Assembly: GCA_017577575.1 (NCBI GenBank)
Contig: PKRG01000004.1
Span: 101,149 to 165,148, forward strand
Length of the DNA stretch: 64,000 nt
Origin: Acidimicrobiia bacterium
GTDB lineage: Bacteria; Actinomycetota; Acidimicrobiia; Spongiisociales; ZC4RG35
Reading direction: 5' to 3'
Part shown: positions 56,283-64,000 of the stretch, piece after piece
Numbering within the stretch: the stretch's first letter is position 1
Layout: each line of letters opens with the position of its first letter
The notes under the pieces: generated by a model
The model's input: the letters and a program-made list of their open reading frames with translations, nothing else
What the model was told of the DNA's origin: nothing
Database searches by the model: none
Program-made: the position numbers and the translations under genes

Positions 56283-57779
56283 TCAGTCGATCCAGTCGAA
56301 GGTCCGGGTGACGGCCTTCTTCCACTGGGCGTACTCCCGCTCCCTGCGCTCCGGGTCCATCTGGGGAGTCCACTCCTTGTCCTTGACCCAGTTGTCACGC
56401 AGGTCGTCGATCTCGTTCCAGAAGCCCGTGGCGAGACCGGCGGCGTAGGCCGCGCCCAGGGAGGTCGTCTCGGCGACGGCCGGGCGGATCACCGGCACGC
56501 CCAACACGTCGGCCTGGAACTGCATCAGCAGCTCGTTGACGACCATGCCGCCGTCGACCTTCATCTCCTTGAGCTCGACGCCGGAGTCCTTGTTCATGGC
56601 GTCGAGGACCTCTCGGCTCTGCCAGGCCGTGGCCTCGAGGGCGGCGCGGGCGATGTGGCCCTTGTTCACGTATCGGGTGAGGCCGGCGATCACGCCCCGG
56701 GCGTTGGACTTCCAATAGGGAGCGAACAGCCCCGAGAAGGCGGGCACGATGTAGATGCCGCCGTTGTCCTCGACGGTGCGAGCCAGGGCCTCCACCTCGG
56801 CGGAGCTCTGGATCAGCCCCAGGTTGTCGCGCAGCCACTGGACGAGGGCGCCGGTGATGGCGATCGAGCCCTCCAGGGCGTAGACGGGGGCCTGGTCGCC
56901 GATCTTGTAGCAGACCGTGGTCAGCAGGCCCGACTTCGAGGGCACCATCTCCGTGCCGGTGTTGAGCAGCATGAAGTTGCCCGTGCCATAGGTGTTCTTG
57001 GCGTCGCCGACGTCGAAGCACACCTGGCCGAAGGTGGCTGCCTGCTGGTCACCGAGGTCCCCCGCCACGGGGATGCCGCCGAGCGAGCCGGTCGCCTCGC
57101 CATACACCTCCGACGAGGGGCGGATCTCCGGCAGCATCGACATGGGAACACCGATCACCGAGCAGATCTCCTCGTCCCATTGGAGGGTGTTGAGGTCCAT
57201 CAGCAGGGTGCGGCTGGCGTTCGTCACGTCGGTGATGTGCAGCCCGCCGTTGGCTCCCCCGGTGAGGTTCCAGATGAGCCAGGTGTCGATGTTGCCGAAA
57301 CACAGATCGCCGGCTTCGGCCTTCTCCGCCGCACCCTCGACGTTGTCGAGGATCCAGCGGATCTTCGGGCCGGAGAAGTAGGTGGCGAGGGGCAGACCGG
57401 TCTTGTCACGGAACCGGTCCTGCCCGCCGTCCTTGCCGAGCTCGTCGATGATCTTGTCCGTCCGGGTGTCCTGCCAGACGATGGCGTTGTAAACGGGCTC
57501 GCCGGTGTTGCGGTCCCACACCACCGTCGTCTCCCGCTGGTTGGTGATGCCGACGGCGGCGATGTCGGAGACGTCCACGCCCCCCTTCTTCAGCGCCCCG
57601 TCGACGACCTGCTGGGTGCGGTACCAGATCTCCTTCGGGTCGTGCTCCACCCAGCCGGGCTGGGGGTAGATCTGCTCGTGTTCGTGCTGGTCGACCGCCA
57701 CGACCTGGCCGCCGTGGTCGAAGATCATGCAGCGGGTGCTGGTCGTTCCCTGGTCGATAGCGGCTACGTACTTGGCCAT
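56283..57779 (-). CDS. glpK: Glycerol kinase
   Basis: A 498-residue FGGY-family kinase phosphorylating glycerol to sn-glycerol-3-phosphate. It opens [20 protein letters not shown]. Further marks are [42 protein letters not shown] and the adenosine-binding [20 protein letters not shown]. The length is standard. It lies between dhaL (upstream) and the DhaM fusion (downstream), so glycerol and dihydroxyacetone kinases share an operon. Confidence 0.97.
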   Translation of the reverse strand: MAKYVAAIDQGTTSTRCMIFDHGGQVVAVDQHEHEQIYPQPGWVEHDPKEIWYRTQQVVDGALKKGGVDVSDIAAVGITNQRETTVVWDRNTGEPVYNAIVWQDTRTDKIIDELGKDGGQDRFRDKTGLPLATYFSGPKIRWILDNVEGAAEKAEAGDLCFGNIDTWLIWNLTGGANGGLHITDVTNASRTLLMDLNTLQWDEEICSVIGVPMSMLPEIRPSSEVYGEATGSLGGIPVAGDLGDQQAATFGQVCFDVGDAKNTYGTGNFMLLNTGTEMVPSKSGLLTTVCYKIGDQAPVYALEGSIAITGALVQWLRDNLGLIQSSAEVEALARTVEDNGGIYIVPAFSGLFAPYWKSNARGVIAGLTRYVNKGHIARAALEATAWQSREVLDAMNKDSGVELKEMKVDGGMVVNELLMQFQADVLGVPVIRPAVAETTSLGAAYAAGLATGFWNEIDDLRDNWVKDKEWTPQMDPERREREYAQWKKAVTRTFDWID

Positions 57780-57799
57780 TCCTCTCTCCTCCTTCTCTC

Positions 57800-58435
57800 T
57801 CAGCTGCCCCAGGCTTCGGCGGCGGCGGCGAGCAGGAGGTGCGACGACGTCGCACCGGGATCCTGGTGGCCGGCACTCCGCTCCCCCAGGTAGCTGGCCC
57901 TCCCCTTGCGAGCCACGAGCGGGATCGTCGCTTCCATCCCTCGGGCCGCGGCGTCCGCCGCCGCGGCGATCGCTTCGCCGACCCCCGCGCCCGAGGCTAC
58001 CGCCTCCTGCAGGGCTGCGTAGGCGGGCTCCAAGGCGTCGATCATCGTCTTGTCGCCCTCCTCGGCCTTGCCCCGCGCCTTGATCCCGTCGATCCCTGCC
58101 CGGAAGGCGGCCGCCACGTCGGCGGCCTCCAGGCGCTCCTTGCCGTCGATCGCCTTGGCCATCTCCATGAACATCGTCCCGTACAGCGGCCCGCTGGCGC
58201 CCCCCACCTTTCCGATGAGCGCCATCGCCACCGACTTGAGGGCGGCGGCGATGTCCTCGGGCGGGTTGGCTTCGAGACGTTCCAGGGCCGCCTTGAACCC
58301 ACGGTTCATGTTGATCCCGTGGTCGGCGTCGCCGATGGCCGAGTCGAGCTGGGTCAGGTACTCCTTCTGCTCCTCGATCCGGGCGGCCGCCTCGCGGAGC
58401 CAGGCCAGGACCTCTTCGAGACCGACGGAGTTCAC
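57800..58435 (-). CDS. dhaL: Dihydroxyacetone kinase ADP-binding subunit DhaL
   Basis: A 211-residue all-helical subunit. [13 protein letters not shown] carries the Asp residues that bind Mg-[29 protein letters not shown] and [18 protein letters not shown] are family marks. DhaL holds ADP that DhaM rephosphorylates and transfers phosphate to DhaK-bound dihydroxyacetone. The GTG start is one base from the dhaK stop; glpK follows 20 bases on. Confidence 0.95.
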   Translation of the reverse strand: MNSVGLEEVLAWLREAAARIEEQKEYLTQLDSAIGDADHGINMNRGFKAALERLEANPPEDIAAALKSVAMALIGKVGGASGPLYGTMFMEMAKAIDGKERLEAADVAAAFRAGIDGIKARGKAEEGDKTMIDALEPAYAALQEAVASGAGVGEAIAAAADAAARGMEATIPLVARKGRASYLGERSAGHQDPGATSSHLLLAAAAEAWGS

Positions 58436-58436
58436 C

Positions 58437-59438
<1,002 letters not shown>

Positions 59439-59458
59439 GTGCGTCTCCTGGTGGCGGG

Positions 59459-59483
59459 GTGAGGCGGGGCAGGCCCGCCTCAC
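59459..59483 (-). terminator. Hairpin between glpF and dhaK
   Basis: Arms GTGAGGCGGG (59459-59468) and CCCGCCTCAC (59474-59483) form a 10-bp stem with a 5-base loop in the 61-base gap after glpF. Probably an intra-operon attenuator or processing site. Confidence 0.6.
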
Positions 59484-59499
59484 CCTCACGGTCGCGGTC

Positions 59500-60240
59500 T
59501 CAGGCCGGTACGAGGGCTCCCCAGACCAGCCAGCCGATGATGCCGCCCACGATCGGGGCCACCACCGGGATCCAGGCGTAACCCCAGTCCGAGTCGCCCT
59601 TGCCGGGGATCGGCAGGATGGCGTGTGCGATACGGGGACCGAGGTCACGAGCCGGGTTGATGGCGTACCCGGTCGGACCACCGAGAGACAGGCCGATCGC
59701 CCACACCAGCACGCCGATCATGAACGGGCTCAGCCCCACACCCAGGTCGGGGGTCGAGGTGGCCTGCCCGAACGTGTTCGTGATGGCTCCGATGCCGACC
59801 AGCAGCATGAAGGTGCCGATCATCTCGGTGATGAAGTTGGCACCGGTGTTGCGGCGGGCCGGAGCGGTGGAGAACACGGCCAGCTTCAGGGCAGGGTCCT
59901 CGGTCGCTCCCCAGTGGTTGTAGTAGGCGAGCCACACGAGGATGGCCCCGACGATGGCTCCGGCGAACTGACCGAGGATGTAGACGGGCACGTCTCCCCA
60001 CGGGAGGTCTCCGCCGGCGGCGAAGGCCACCGTCACCGCCGGGTTGATGTGGGCACCGCTGTAGACGCCGGCGGCGAACACACCCATCGCCACCGCGAAA
60101 GCCCACCCCGTGGTGATCACGATCCAGCCGGCGTTCTCGCCCTTGGAGTCCTTGAGCAAGACGTTGGCTACGACGCCGTCGCCCAGCAGGATCAGGATCA
60201 TCGTGCCGATCATCTCGGCCAAGAAGATGTTGCCTTCCAC
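59500..60240 (-). CDS. glpF: Glycerol uptake facilitator (aquaglyceroporin)
   Basis: A 246-residue MIP-family channel with six helices and the two NPA boxes, [13 protein letters not shown] and [13 protein letters not shown]. The Asp after the second NPAR is the aquaglyceroporin mark, indicating glycerol rather than water selectivity. The GTG at 60240 follows AGGAGG by seven bases and precedes the first helix. It heads glpF-dhaK-dhaL-glpK-dhaM and has a 15-bp palindrome 32 bases upstream. Confidence 0.95.
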   Translation of the reverse strand: MEGNIFLAEMIGTMILILLGDGVVANVLLKDSKGENAGWIVITTGWAFAVAMGVFAAGVYSGAHINPAVTVAFAAGGDLPWGDVPVYILGQFAGAIVGAILVWLAYYNHWGATEDPALKLAVFSTAPARRNTGANFITEMIGTFMLLVGIGAITNTFGQATSTPDLGVGLSPFMIGVLVWAIGLSLGGPTGYAINPARDLGPRIAHAILPIPGKGDSDWGYAWIPVVAPIVGGIIGWLVWGALVPA

Positions 60241-60271
60241 GCGTCCTCCTTCCTCCTCATGCGTGGGAATG

Positions 60272-60286
60272 TTCGGTAATGCCGAA
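60272..60286. promoter_or_regulatory. IclR-type operator upstream of glpF
   Basis: TTCGGTAATGCCGAA is an inverted repeat (extended arms ATGTTCGG and CCGAACAT, 60269-60289) in the gap between the regulator stop (60344) and the glpF start (60240). It shares the pattern TTCGRTAATGYCGAA with a second site at 61096. Confidence 0.75.
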
Positions 60287-60343
60287 CATCGTTTCTTCGC
60301 ATAAGCATACGCGCCCACGGCGGCGCCTGCACCGAAAAACCCG

Positions 60344-61090
60344 CTACCCGGGCCAGGTGACCGCACCCAGCTCCCGACTGATGCCCCGGGCGGTGTCGCG
60401 GATGGCGGCGATGTGAGACGGGTCGACGCCGCGGTCGTCGGCGGGCACCACCAGGGCCACCGCGCCCACCGCCTGGCCGCTGCGGTCGAAGATCGCCCCC
60501 GCCACCGATGCCTCGCCGACTACCGCCTCCTGGTCCTCGAAAGCCACCCCCGAAGCCCGGACTTCGTCGAGCTCCTCGTTCAGCCGGTCCGGGTCGGTCA
60601 CCGTCTGTCCGGTCAGACGGGCGAGCGGCTCCTCGGAGAGGATCCGGCGGCGCTCCGGGTGGAAGGCCAGGAGGGCCTTGCCCAAGGCGGTGGCGTGGGC
60701 GGGCATGCTCAGGCCGACCTCCGACACCGGCACCGAAGCGTCCTTGGGGCCGACGTGGTGGATGATCACGACGTCTGGCCACACCAGGACCCCGAGACGG
60801 ACGGCCAGTCCGGTGGACTCGCTCAGCGACGCCACCCACCGCAGGCTCCGCACCCTCAAGTCGTGGGAGTTGAGGTACACGTTGCCCATCACCAGGAGGG
60901 CAGGGCCGAGCATGTACTTGCCCGAAGTCGAGTCCTGCTCGACGAGGGAATGGGCGGCCAGGGTCTGGAGCAACCCGTGCACCGTGCCCTTGGCCAGCCC
61001 CAGCCGCGACGCCAGCTCCGACACCCCCAGCACGCCCTCGTCCTGGAGGGCGAGGAGGATGCGGATGGCGCGGTCGACCGACTGGATCAT
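60344..61090 (-). CDS. IclR-family regulator of glycerol catabolism (GylR-like)
   Basis: A 248-residue regulator with an N-terminal winged helix (GVSELASRLGLAKGTVHGLLQT) and a C-terminal IclR effector domain (from about 75; PAHATALGKALLAF, GVAFEDQEAVVGEASVAGAI). It is encoded directly upstream of glpF on the same strand. GylR of Streptomyces, also IclR family, controls a glycerol operon in the same arrangement. Two matching palindromes, one before glpF and one before this gene, suggest operon control and autoregulation. Confidence 0.93.
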   Translation of the reverse strand: MIQSVDRAIRILLALQDEGVLGVSELASRLGLAKGTVHGLLQTLAAHSLVEQDSTSGKYMLGPALLVMGNVYLNSHDLRVRSLRWVASLSESTGLAVRLGVLVWPDVVIIHHVGPKDASVPVSEVGLSMPAHATALGKALLAFHPERRRILSEEPLARLTGQTVTDPDRLNEELDEVRASGVAFEDQEAVVGEASVAGAIFDRSGQAVGAVALVVPADDRGVDPSHIAAIRDTARGISRELGAVTWPG

Positions 61091-61095
61091 CTGCG

Positions 61096-61110
61096 TTCGA
61101 CATTATCGAA
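61096..61110. promoter_or_regulatory. IclR-type operator upstream of its own gene
   Basis: On the minus strand this reads TTCGATAATGTCGAA, 13 of 15 bases identical to the glpF site and with both changes compensating across the dyad. It lies 5 bases upstream of the regulator ATG, suited to autorepression. Confidence 0.75.
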
Positions 61111-61140
61111 TGGCGGGGGCGGCCGTTTCCCCCGACGACA

Positions 61141-61162
61141 CACATGTGCATCACATGTGCAT
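61141..61162. repeat. Tandem 11-bp repeat between dhaL2 and the IclR gene
   Basis: CACATGTGCAT occurs twice in a row (61141-61151 and 61152-61162), spaced by one helical turn. Each copy contains the palindrome CACATGTG. It lies 51-72 bases upstream of the IclR gene ATG and could be an activator or repressor site. Confidence 0.5.
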
Positions 61163-61177
61163 CGCCTGCAACCTGGG

Positions 61178-61822
61178 TCAGCGGGTGGCGTCGACGAGAG
61201 CGGCGAAGAGGAGCCGCGTGGAGGTTGCCCCCGGGTCCTGATGACCTTCGCTGCGCCACCCCAGATACGAGGCGCGTCCTTTGCGGGCCCGCATGGGGAT
61301 GGTCGCCAACATGCCCTCCCGAGCGGCGGCTTCTGCGGCGGCCGCCGCGCTCCTCACCGAGCCTGACGCTGCCGACTCGAGCGCCTCGACGGCCGGGAGC
61401 CACGCGTCGACCATCGTCTTGTCCCCGGGCTCGGCGGCGCCGATCCTCTGGACGGCCTTCACCCCCGCCCGCAGAGCTCGCGCCAGCTCGGGGACGGTGA
61501 TCTCCGGTTTGGGCCCGAGGGCTTCGGCGGCCGCCCGGAACGCCGAACCGTAGAGAGGACCGGCGGCTCCTCCCACCACGGCCACCAATCGGCTCCCCGT
61601 CACCCGGAACACCCCGGCCGGATCCTTCGGCGCCTCCGACGACAGGGCCTCGATCGCGGCCCGCATCCCCCGGAGCATGTTGATGCCGTGGTCGGCATCC
61701 CCGATGGCCGCATCGAGCCGGGTCAGCTCGTCGCAGTTCTCCTCGATGGATCTGGCGAGCCTCCCCATCCAGTCGTGGAAGAAGCCCACGTCGAGGACAA
61801 CGTCGACTGCAGTACCGCGCAA
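61178..61822 (-). CDS. dhaL2: Second dihydroxyacetone kinase subunit L paralog
   Basis: A 214-residue DhaL homolog that keeps the Mg-ADP Asp cluster ([13 protein letters not shown]), VGGAAGPLYGSAF, PGDKTMVDAWLPA and the C-terminal GRASYLGWRSEGHQDPGA. It is therefore probably active and not a remnant. No second DhaK is beside it, so it may supply another DhaK, act as an alternative partner of the one here, or work as a co-regulator, as DhaL does for DhaR in E. coli. It is transcribed toward the IclR gene and divergently from the third binding-protein gene. Confidence 0.9.
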   Translation of the reverse strand: MRGTAVDVVLDVGFFHDWMGRLARSIEENCDELTRLDAAIGDADHGINMLRGMRAAIEALSSEAPKDPAGVFRVTGSRLVAVVGGAAGPLYGSAFRAAAEALGPKPEITVPELARALRAGVKAVQRIGAAEPGDKTMVDAWLPAVEALESAASGSVRSAAAAAEAAAREGMLATIPMRARKGRASYLGWRSEGHQDPGATSTRLLFAALVDATR

Positions 61823-61884
61823 AGTTCCTCCTCCTGGCGGGTGACGCCGTCGCCTTCGTAGGCTACTCCCCGACTGCCGGCTGT

Positions 61885-61923
61885 GACGGGAGAAGTCGGG
61901 CGGCGGACCGCCCCTCTCCCGTC
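61885..61923. promoter_or_regulatory. Interrupted dyad upstream of the third binding-protein gene
   Basis: Outer arms GACGGGAGA (61885-61893) and TCTCCCGTC (61915-61923) and inner arms GGGCGG and CCGCCC form a nested inverted repeat 40 bases before the ATG. A TAATCT hexamer (61929-61934) follows and could be a -10. The role is unproven: operator, or terminator of incoming transcription. Confidence 0.4.
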
Positions 61924-61963
61924 GGCCCTAATCTTTCCGCCTGCGCCAAGGAGGCATCCCACG

Positions 61964-62899
61964 ATGAGAAAGCTGACATTGCTCGTAGGGGTCCTGTCGC
62001 TGGTCGTCGCCGCCTGCGGCGGTGGCGATGCGGCGGACACCACCGTCGCCACACCCGAGACGACCCCCGAGACCACGACCGCCGACACGACGGCGGCACC
62101 CGACACGACGGCGCCCGGCACCACCGAGGCCACCGTCGGCGACGAATGCGCCGTCGAGAACCTGCCGCTGAAGACCCCCGGCCAGCTCACTGTCGCCACC
62201 GGCGAGCCCGCCTTCGAGCCGTGGGTCGTCGACGACGACCCCACCAACGGACAGGGTTTCGAGTCGGCGGTGGTCTACGCCATGGCCGAGAAGATGGGCT
62301 TCACCGCCGATCAGGTGGTGTGGATCCGGACCGGGTTCGACGAGGCGATCGCCCCGGGCCCCAAGGAGTTCGACATCAACGTCCAGCAGTACTCGATCAC
62401 CGAGGAGCGGGACGAGGTCGTCGACTTCTCCGTCCCCTACTACGTCACCCAGCAGGCGCTGGTGGCCTATGGCGACTCCGAGATCGTCAACGCCACCTCG
62501 CTCGAGGACCTGAAGGGCTACGCCCTCGGGGCACAGATCGGGACCACCTCGCTCGACTACATCGAAGAGGTGATCCAGCCGGACACGCCGCCGGCGGTGT
62601 ACGACACCAACGCCGACGCCAAGTCGGCACTCGACGCCGGTCAGATCGACGCCATCGTCTTCGACCTGCCGACCGCCTACTACATCACGGCCGTCGAGAT
62701 GCCCGACGCCTCCATCGTCGGAGCGTTGCCCGCCTCCGAGGAGCAGGCCGACAAGTTCGGCATGCTCATGGAGAACGACAGCCCGCTCAAGCCCTGCATC
62801 GACCGGGCTCTGGAGGAGCTGCGGGCCGAGGGAACGCTGGATGCGTTGGCCGAGGAATGGCTCACCCAGGAGGGGGACATCCCCGTCCTGAGCCAGTGA
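61964..62899 (+). CDS. Third amino-acid ABC transporter binding lipoprotein
   Basis: A 311-residue family-3 binding protein. The lipobox LVVAACGGG is followed by a Thr-rich linker (about 27-60). The domain includes LTVATGEPAFEPWVVDDDP, VVYAMAEKMGF and NVQQYSITEERDEVVDFSVP. Two Cys residues (in DECAVEN and LKPCIDRA) could pair. Its permease follows 19 bases downstream. AAGGAGG precedes the ATG. Ligand unknown; a polar amino acid or related compound is likely. Confidence 0.92.
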   Translation: MRKLTLLVGVLSLVVAACGGGDAADTTVATPETTPETTTADTTAAPDTTAPGTTEATVGDECAVENLPLKTPGQLTVATGEPAFEPWVVDDDPTNGQGFESAVVYAMAEKMGFTADQVVWIRTGFDEAIAPGPKEFDINVQQYSITEERDEVVDFSVPYYVTQQALVAYGDSEIVNATSLEDLKGYALGAQIGTTSLDYIEEVIQPDTPPAVYDTNADAKSALDAGQIDAIVFDLPTAYYITAVEMPDASIVGALPASEEQADKFGMLMENDSPLKPCIDRALEELRAEGTLDALAEEWLTQEGDIPVLSQ

Positions 62900-62918
62900 C
62901 CCCTGGTCATCGGGCGCC

Positions 62919-63788
62919 GTGAACTGGCCCTCGGCGCCGTCCGCATTCGCTGCTCGCCGGGACCCCGGAAACGGGTCCCGGCGACGCGCCCGTGAAGAGG
63001 GGGCCCGCGGCGCCCTGATCGCTTTCGTGTCGTCGGTCGTCTTCTTCGGCCTGGCGTTGTGGGCAATCCTCACTTCGGAGGCGTGGCCGCAGGTCCAGCG
63101 CCAGTTCTTCAACCCGGAGGCGTTCGTCGAGGTGTGGCCTGCGGTGCTGTCCGGCTTCTGGCTGGACATCCGAATGTTCCTCGGCGCCGAGGTGCTGATC
63201 CTCTTCTTCGCTCTGGTAGTCGCAATGGCCCGCTCGCTCCGCGGGCCTGCTTTCTTTCCCATCCGGGCGCTGGCGGTGGTCTTCATCGACCTCATCCGCG
63301 GCGTCCCGCTGATCCTCCTGATCCTCATCCTCGGCTTCGGGGTCCCCGCCCTGGACCTGCCCGGAGTCCCCAAGTCGCCGATGTTCTGGGGCATCGCCGC
63401 CCTGGTGATCTCCTACTCCGCCTACACCGCCGAGGTGTATCGGGCAGGCATCGACTCGGTCCCCGAGAGCCAGCGAATGTCGGCCCGCTCGCTCGGACTG
63501 ACACAGATGCAGACCCTCCGCTACGTCCTCGTCCCCCAGGCCATCCGCAACGTGATCCCCGCCCTCCTCAACGGCTTCGTGTCACTCCAGAAAGACGTCT
63601 CGCTGATCTTCGTGCTGGGGGTCCGGGAGGGTGTCCGGGAAGCGCAGATCTTCAACGCCCGCACCTTCAACTACACCGGCTACATCGTGGCGGCGATCCT
63701 CTTTCTCGTCGTCAGCATCCCCGTCGCCCGGTTCACCGACTGGTACACGGAACGGGACCGTCGCCGGCGTCAGGCGATGAGCGCATGA
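62919..63788 (+). CDS. Third amino-acid ABC transporter permease
   Basis: A 289-residue permease with [21 protein letters not shown] and the EAA-loop equivalent ARSLGLTQMQTLRYVLVPQAI. The GTG start gives an Arg-rich N-terminus of about 35 residues before the first helix. A 12-bp hairpin (62954-62984) falls inside this N-terminal coding stretch. The only later in-frame start before the helix (GTG 63027) would cut into the transmembrane segment, so 62919 is kept. Its stop overlaps an ATG at 63785. Confidence 0.88.
   Translation: MNWPSAPSAFAARRDPGNGSRRRAREEGARGALIAFVSSVVFFGLALWAILTSEAWPQVQRQFFNPEAFVEVWPAVLSGFWLDIRMFLGAEVLILFFALVVAMARSLRGPAFFPIRALAVVFIDLIRGVPLILLILILGFGVPALDLPGVPKSPMFWGIAALVISYSAYTAEVYRAGIDSVPESQRMSARSLGLTQMQTLRYVLVPQAIRNVIPALLNGFVSLQKDVSLIFVLGVREGVREAQIFNARTFNYTGYIVAAILFLVVSIPVARFTDWYTERDRRRRQAMSA
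62954..62984 (+). other. Hairpin at the third binding-protein/permease boundary
   Basis: Arms TCGCCGGGACCC (62954-62965) and GGGTCCCGGCGA (62973-62984) form a perfect 12-bp stem with a 7-base loop. It lies 55 bases after the binding-protein stop but inside the predicted permease N-terminus. It parallels the intergenic hairpins of the other three transporters. Confidence 0.6.
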
Positions 63789-63820
63789 TCCACCTGACCC
63801 CACCCACCACCCCCCGCTGA
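63785..63820 (+). pseudogene. Start of a lost ABC ATPase gene, broken by low-complexity tail
   Basis: An ATG overlapping the permease stop as ATGA opens a frame of only 11 codons (MIHLTPPTTPR) before a stop and the poly-C tract. In the aap-like and gln-like systems of this window the ATPase gene overlaps the preceding permease, so the true third ATPase most likely starts here and is missing because the sequence beyond ~63820 is unreliable. Identity cannot be confirmed. Confidence 0.4.
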
Positions 63821-63824
63821 CGAC

Positions 63825-64000
<176 letters not shown>

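Overview
The window is high-GC, gene-dense DNA. An HspR-regulated dnaK-grpE-dnaJ-hspR operon, a DUF3151 gene, MsiK-style sugar ABC clusters without their own ATPase, and frequent GTG/TTG starts point to an actinobacterium. Acidimicrobiia or a relative is my guess, and that class assignment is inference. No tRNA, rRNA, insertion sequence, prophage or CRISPR array was seen. No gene-free stretch exceeds about 200 bases. The last ~175 bases are poly-C/poly-A low-complexity sequence that looks like an assembly or read-end artefact.

Layout. (1) 1-2373: end of a FadI-type thiolase and a FadJ-type beta-oxidation protein. (2) 2374-9951: a secreted HExxH protein, a two-gene heterodimeric ABC exporter, Nudix, MsrB, a solitary DNA methyltransferase, a low-molecular-weight tyrosine phosphatase and a fructosamine-kinase-like protein. 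(3) 9932-16813: an alpha-glucoside uptake and hydrolysis locus (binding protein, two permeases, LacI regulator, GH13 enzyme) with two matching LacI-type operators. (4) 16792-31058: DoxX, Lon, dnaK-grpE-dnaJ-hspR, then small housekeeping genes, kynureninase and clpB. HspR-box-like elements sit in front of clpB and lon. (5) 31085-38960: MscL, DUF3151, a PadR/HAAS/NfeD/SPFH membrane locus, an M20 amidohydrolase, a secreted beta-propeller and a CapA-like protein. (6) 39009-49459: two complete polar-amino-acid ABC transporters flanking dxs and an unusual HAD-TrmH fused gene. (7) 49503-61822: a glycerol/dihydroxyacetone catabolic island. (8) 61964-63788: a third amino-acid ABC system whose ATPase gene is lost in the damaged tail.

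How the genes work together. The glycerol island encodes a facilitator (GlpF), glycerol kinase (GlpK), a fused anaerobic-type glycerol-3-phosphate dehydrogenase GlpA-GlpB with GlpC, and a PTS-type dihydroxyacetone kinase (DhaK, DhaL, and DhaM fused to HPr and Enzyme I). A second DhaL and an IclR regulator complete it. Two near-identical 15-bp palindromes, one before glpF and one before the IclR gene, are strong candidates for its operators. The heat-shock genes form a compact HspR regulon within about 12 kb.

No single wholly new defence or biosynthetic system is evident. The most novel material is a set of protein fusions (HAD-TrmH, HAAS-NfeD, GlpA-GlpB, DhaM-HPr-EI), two of which carry a strong internal ribosome site, and several regulatory dyads and hairpins described below.
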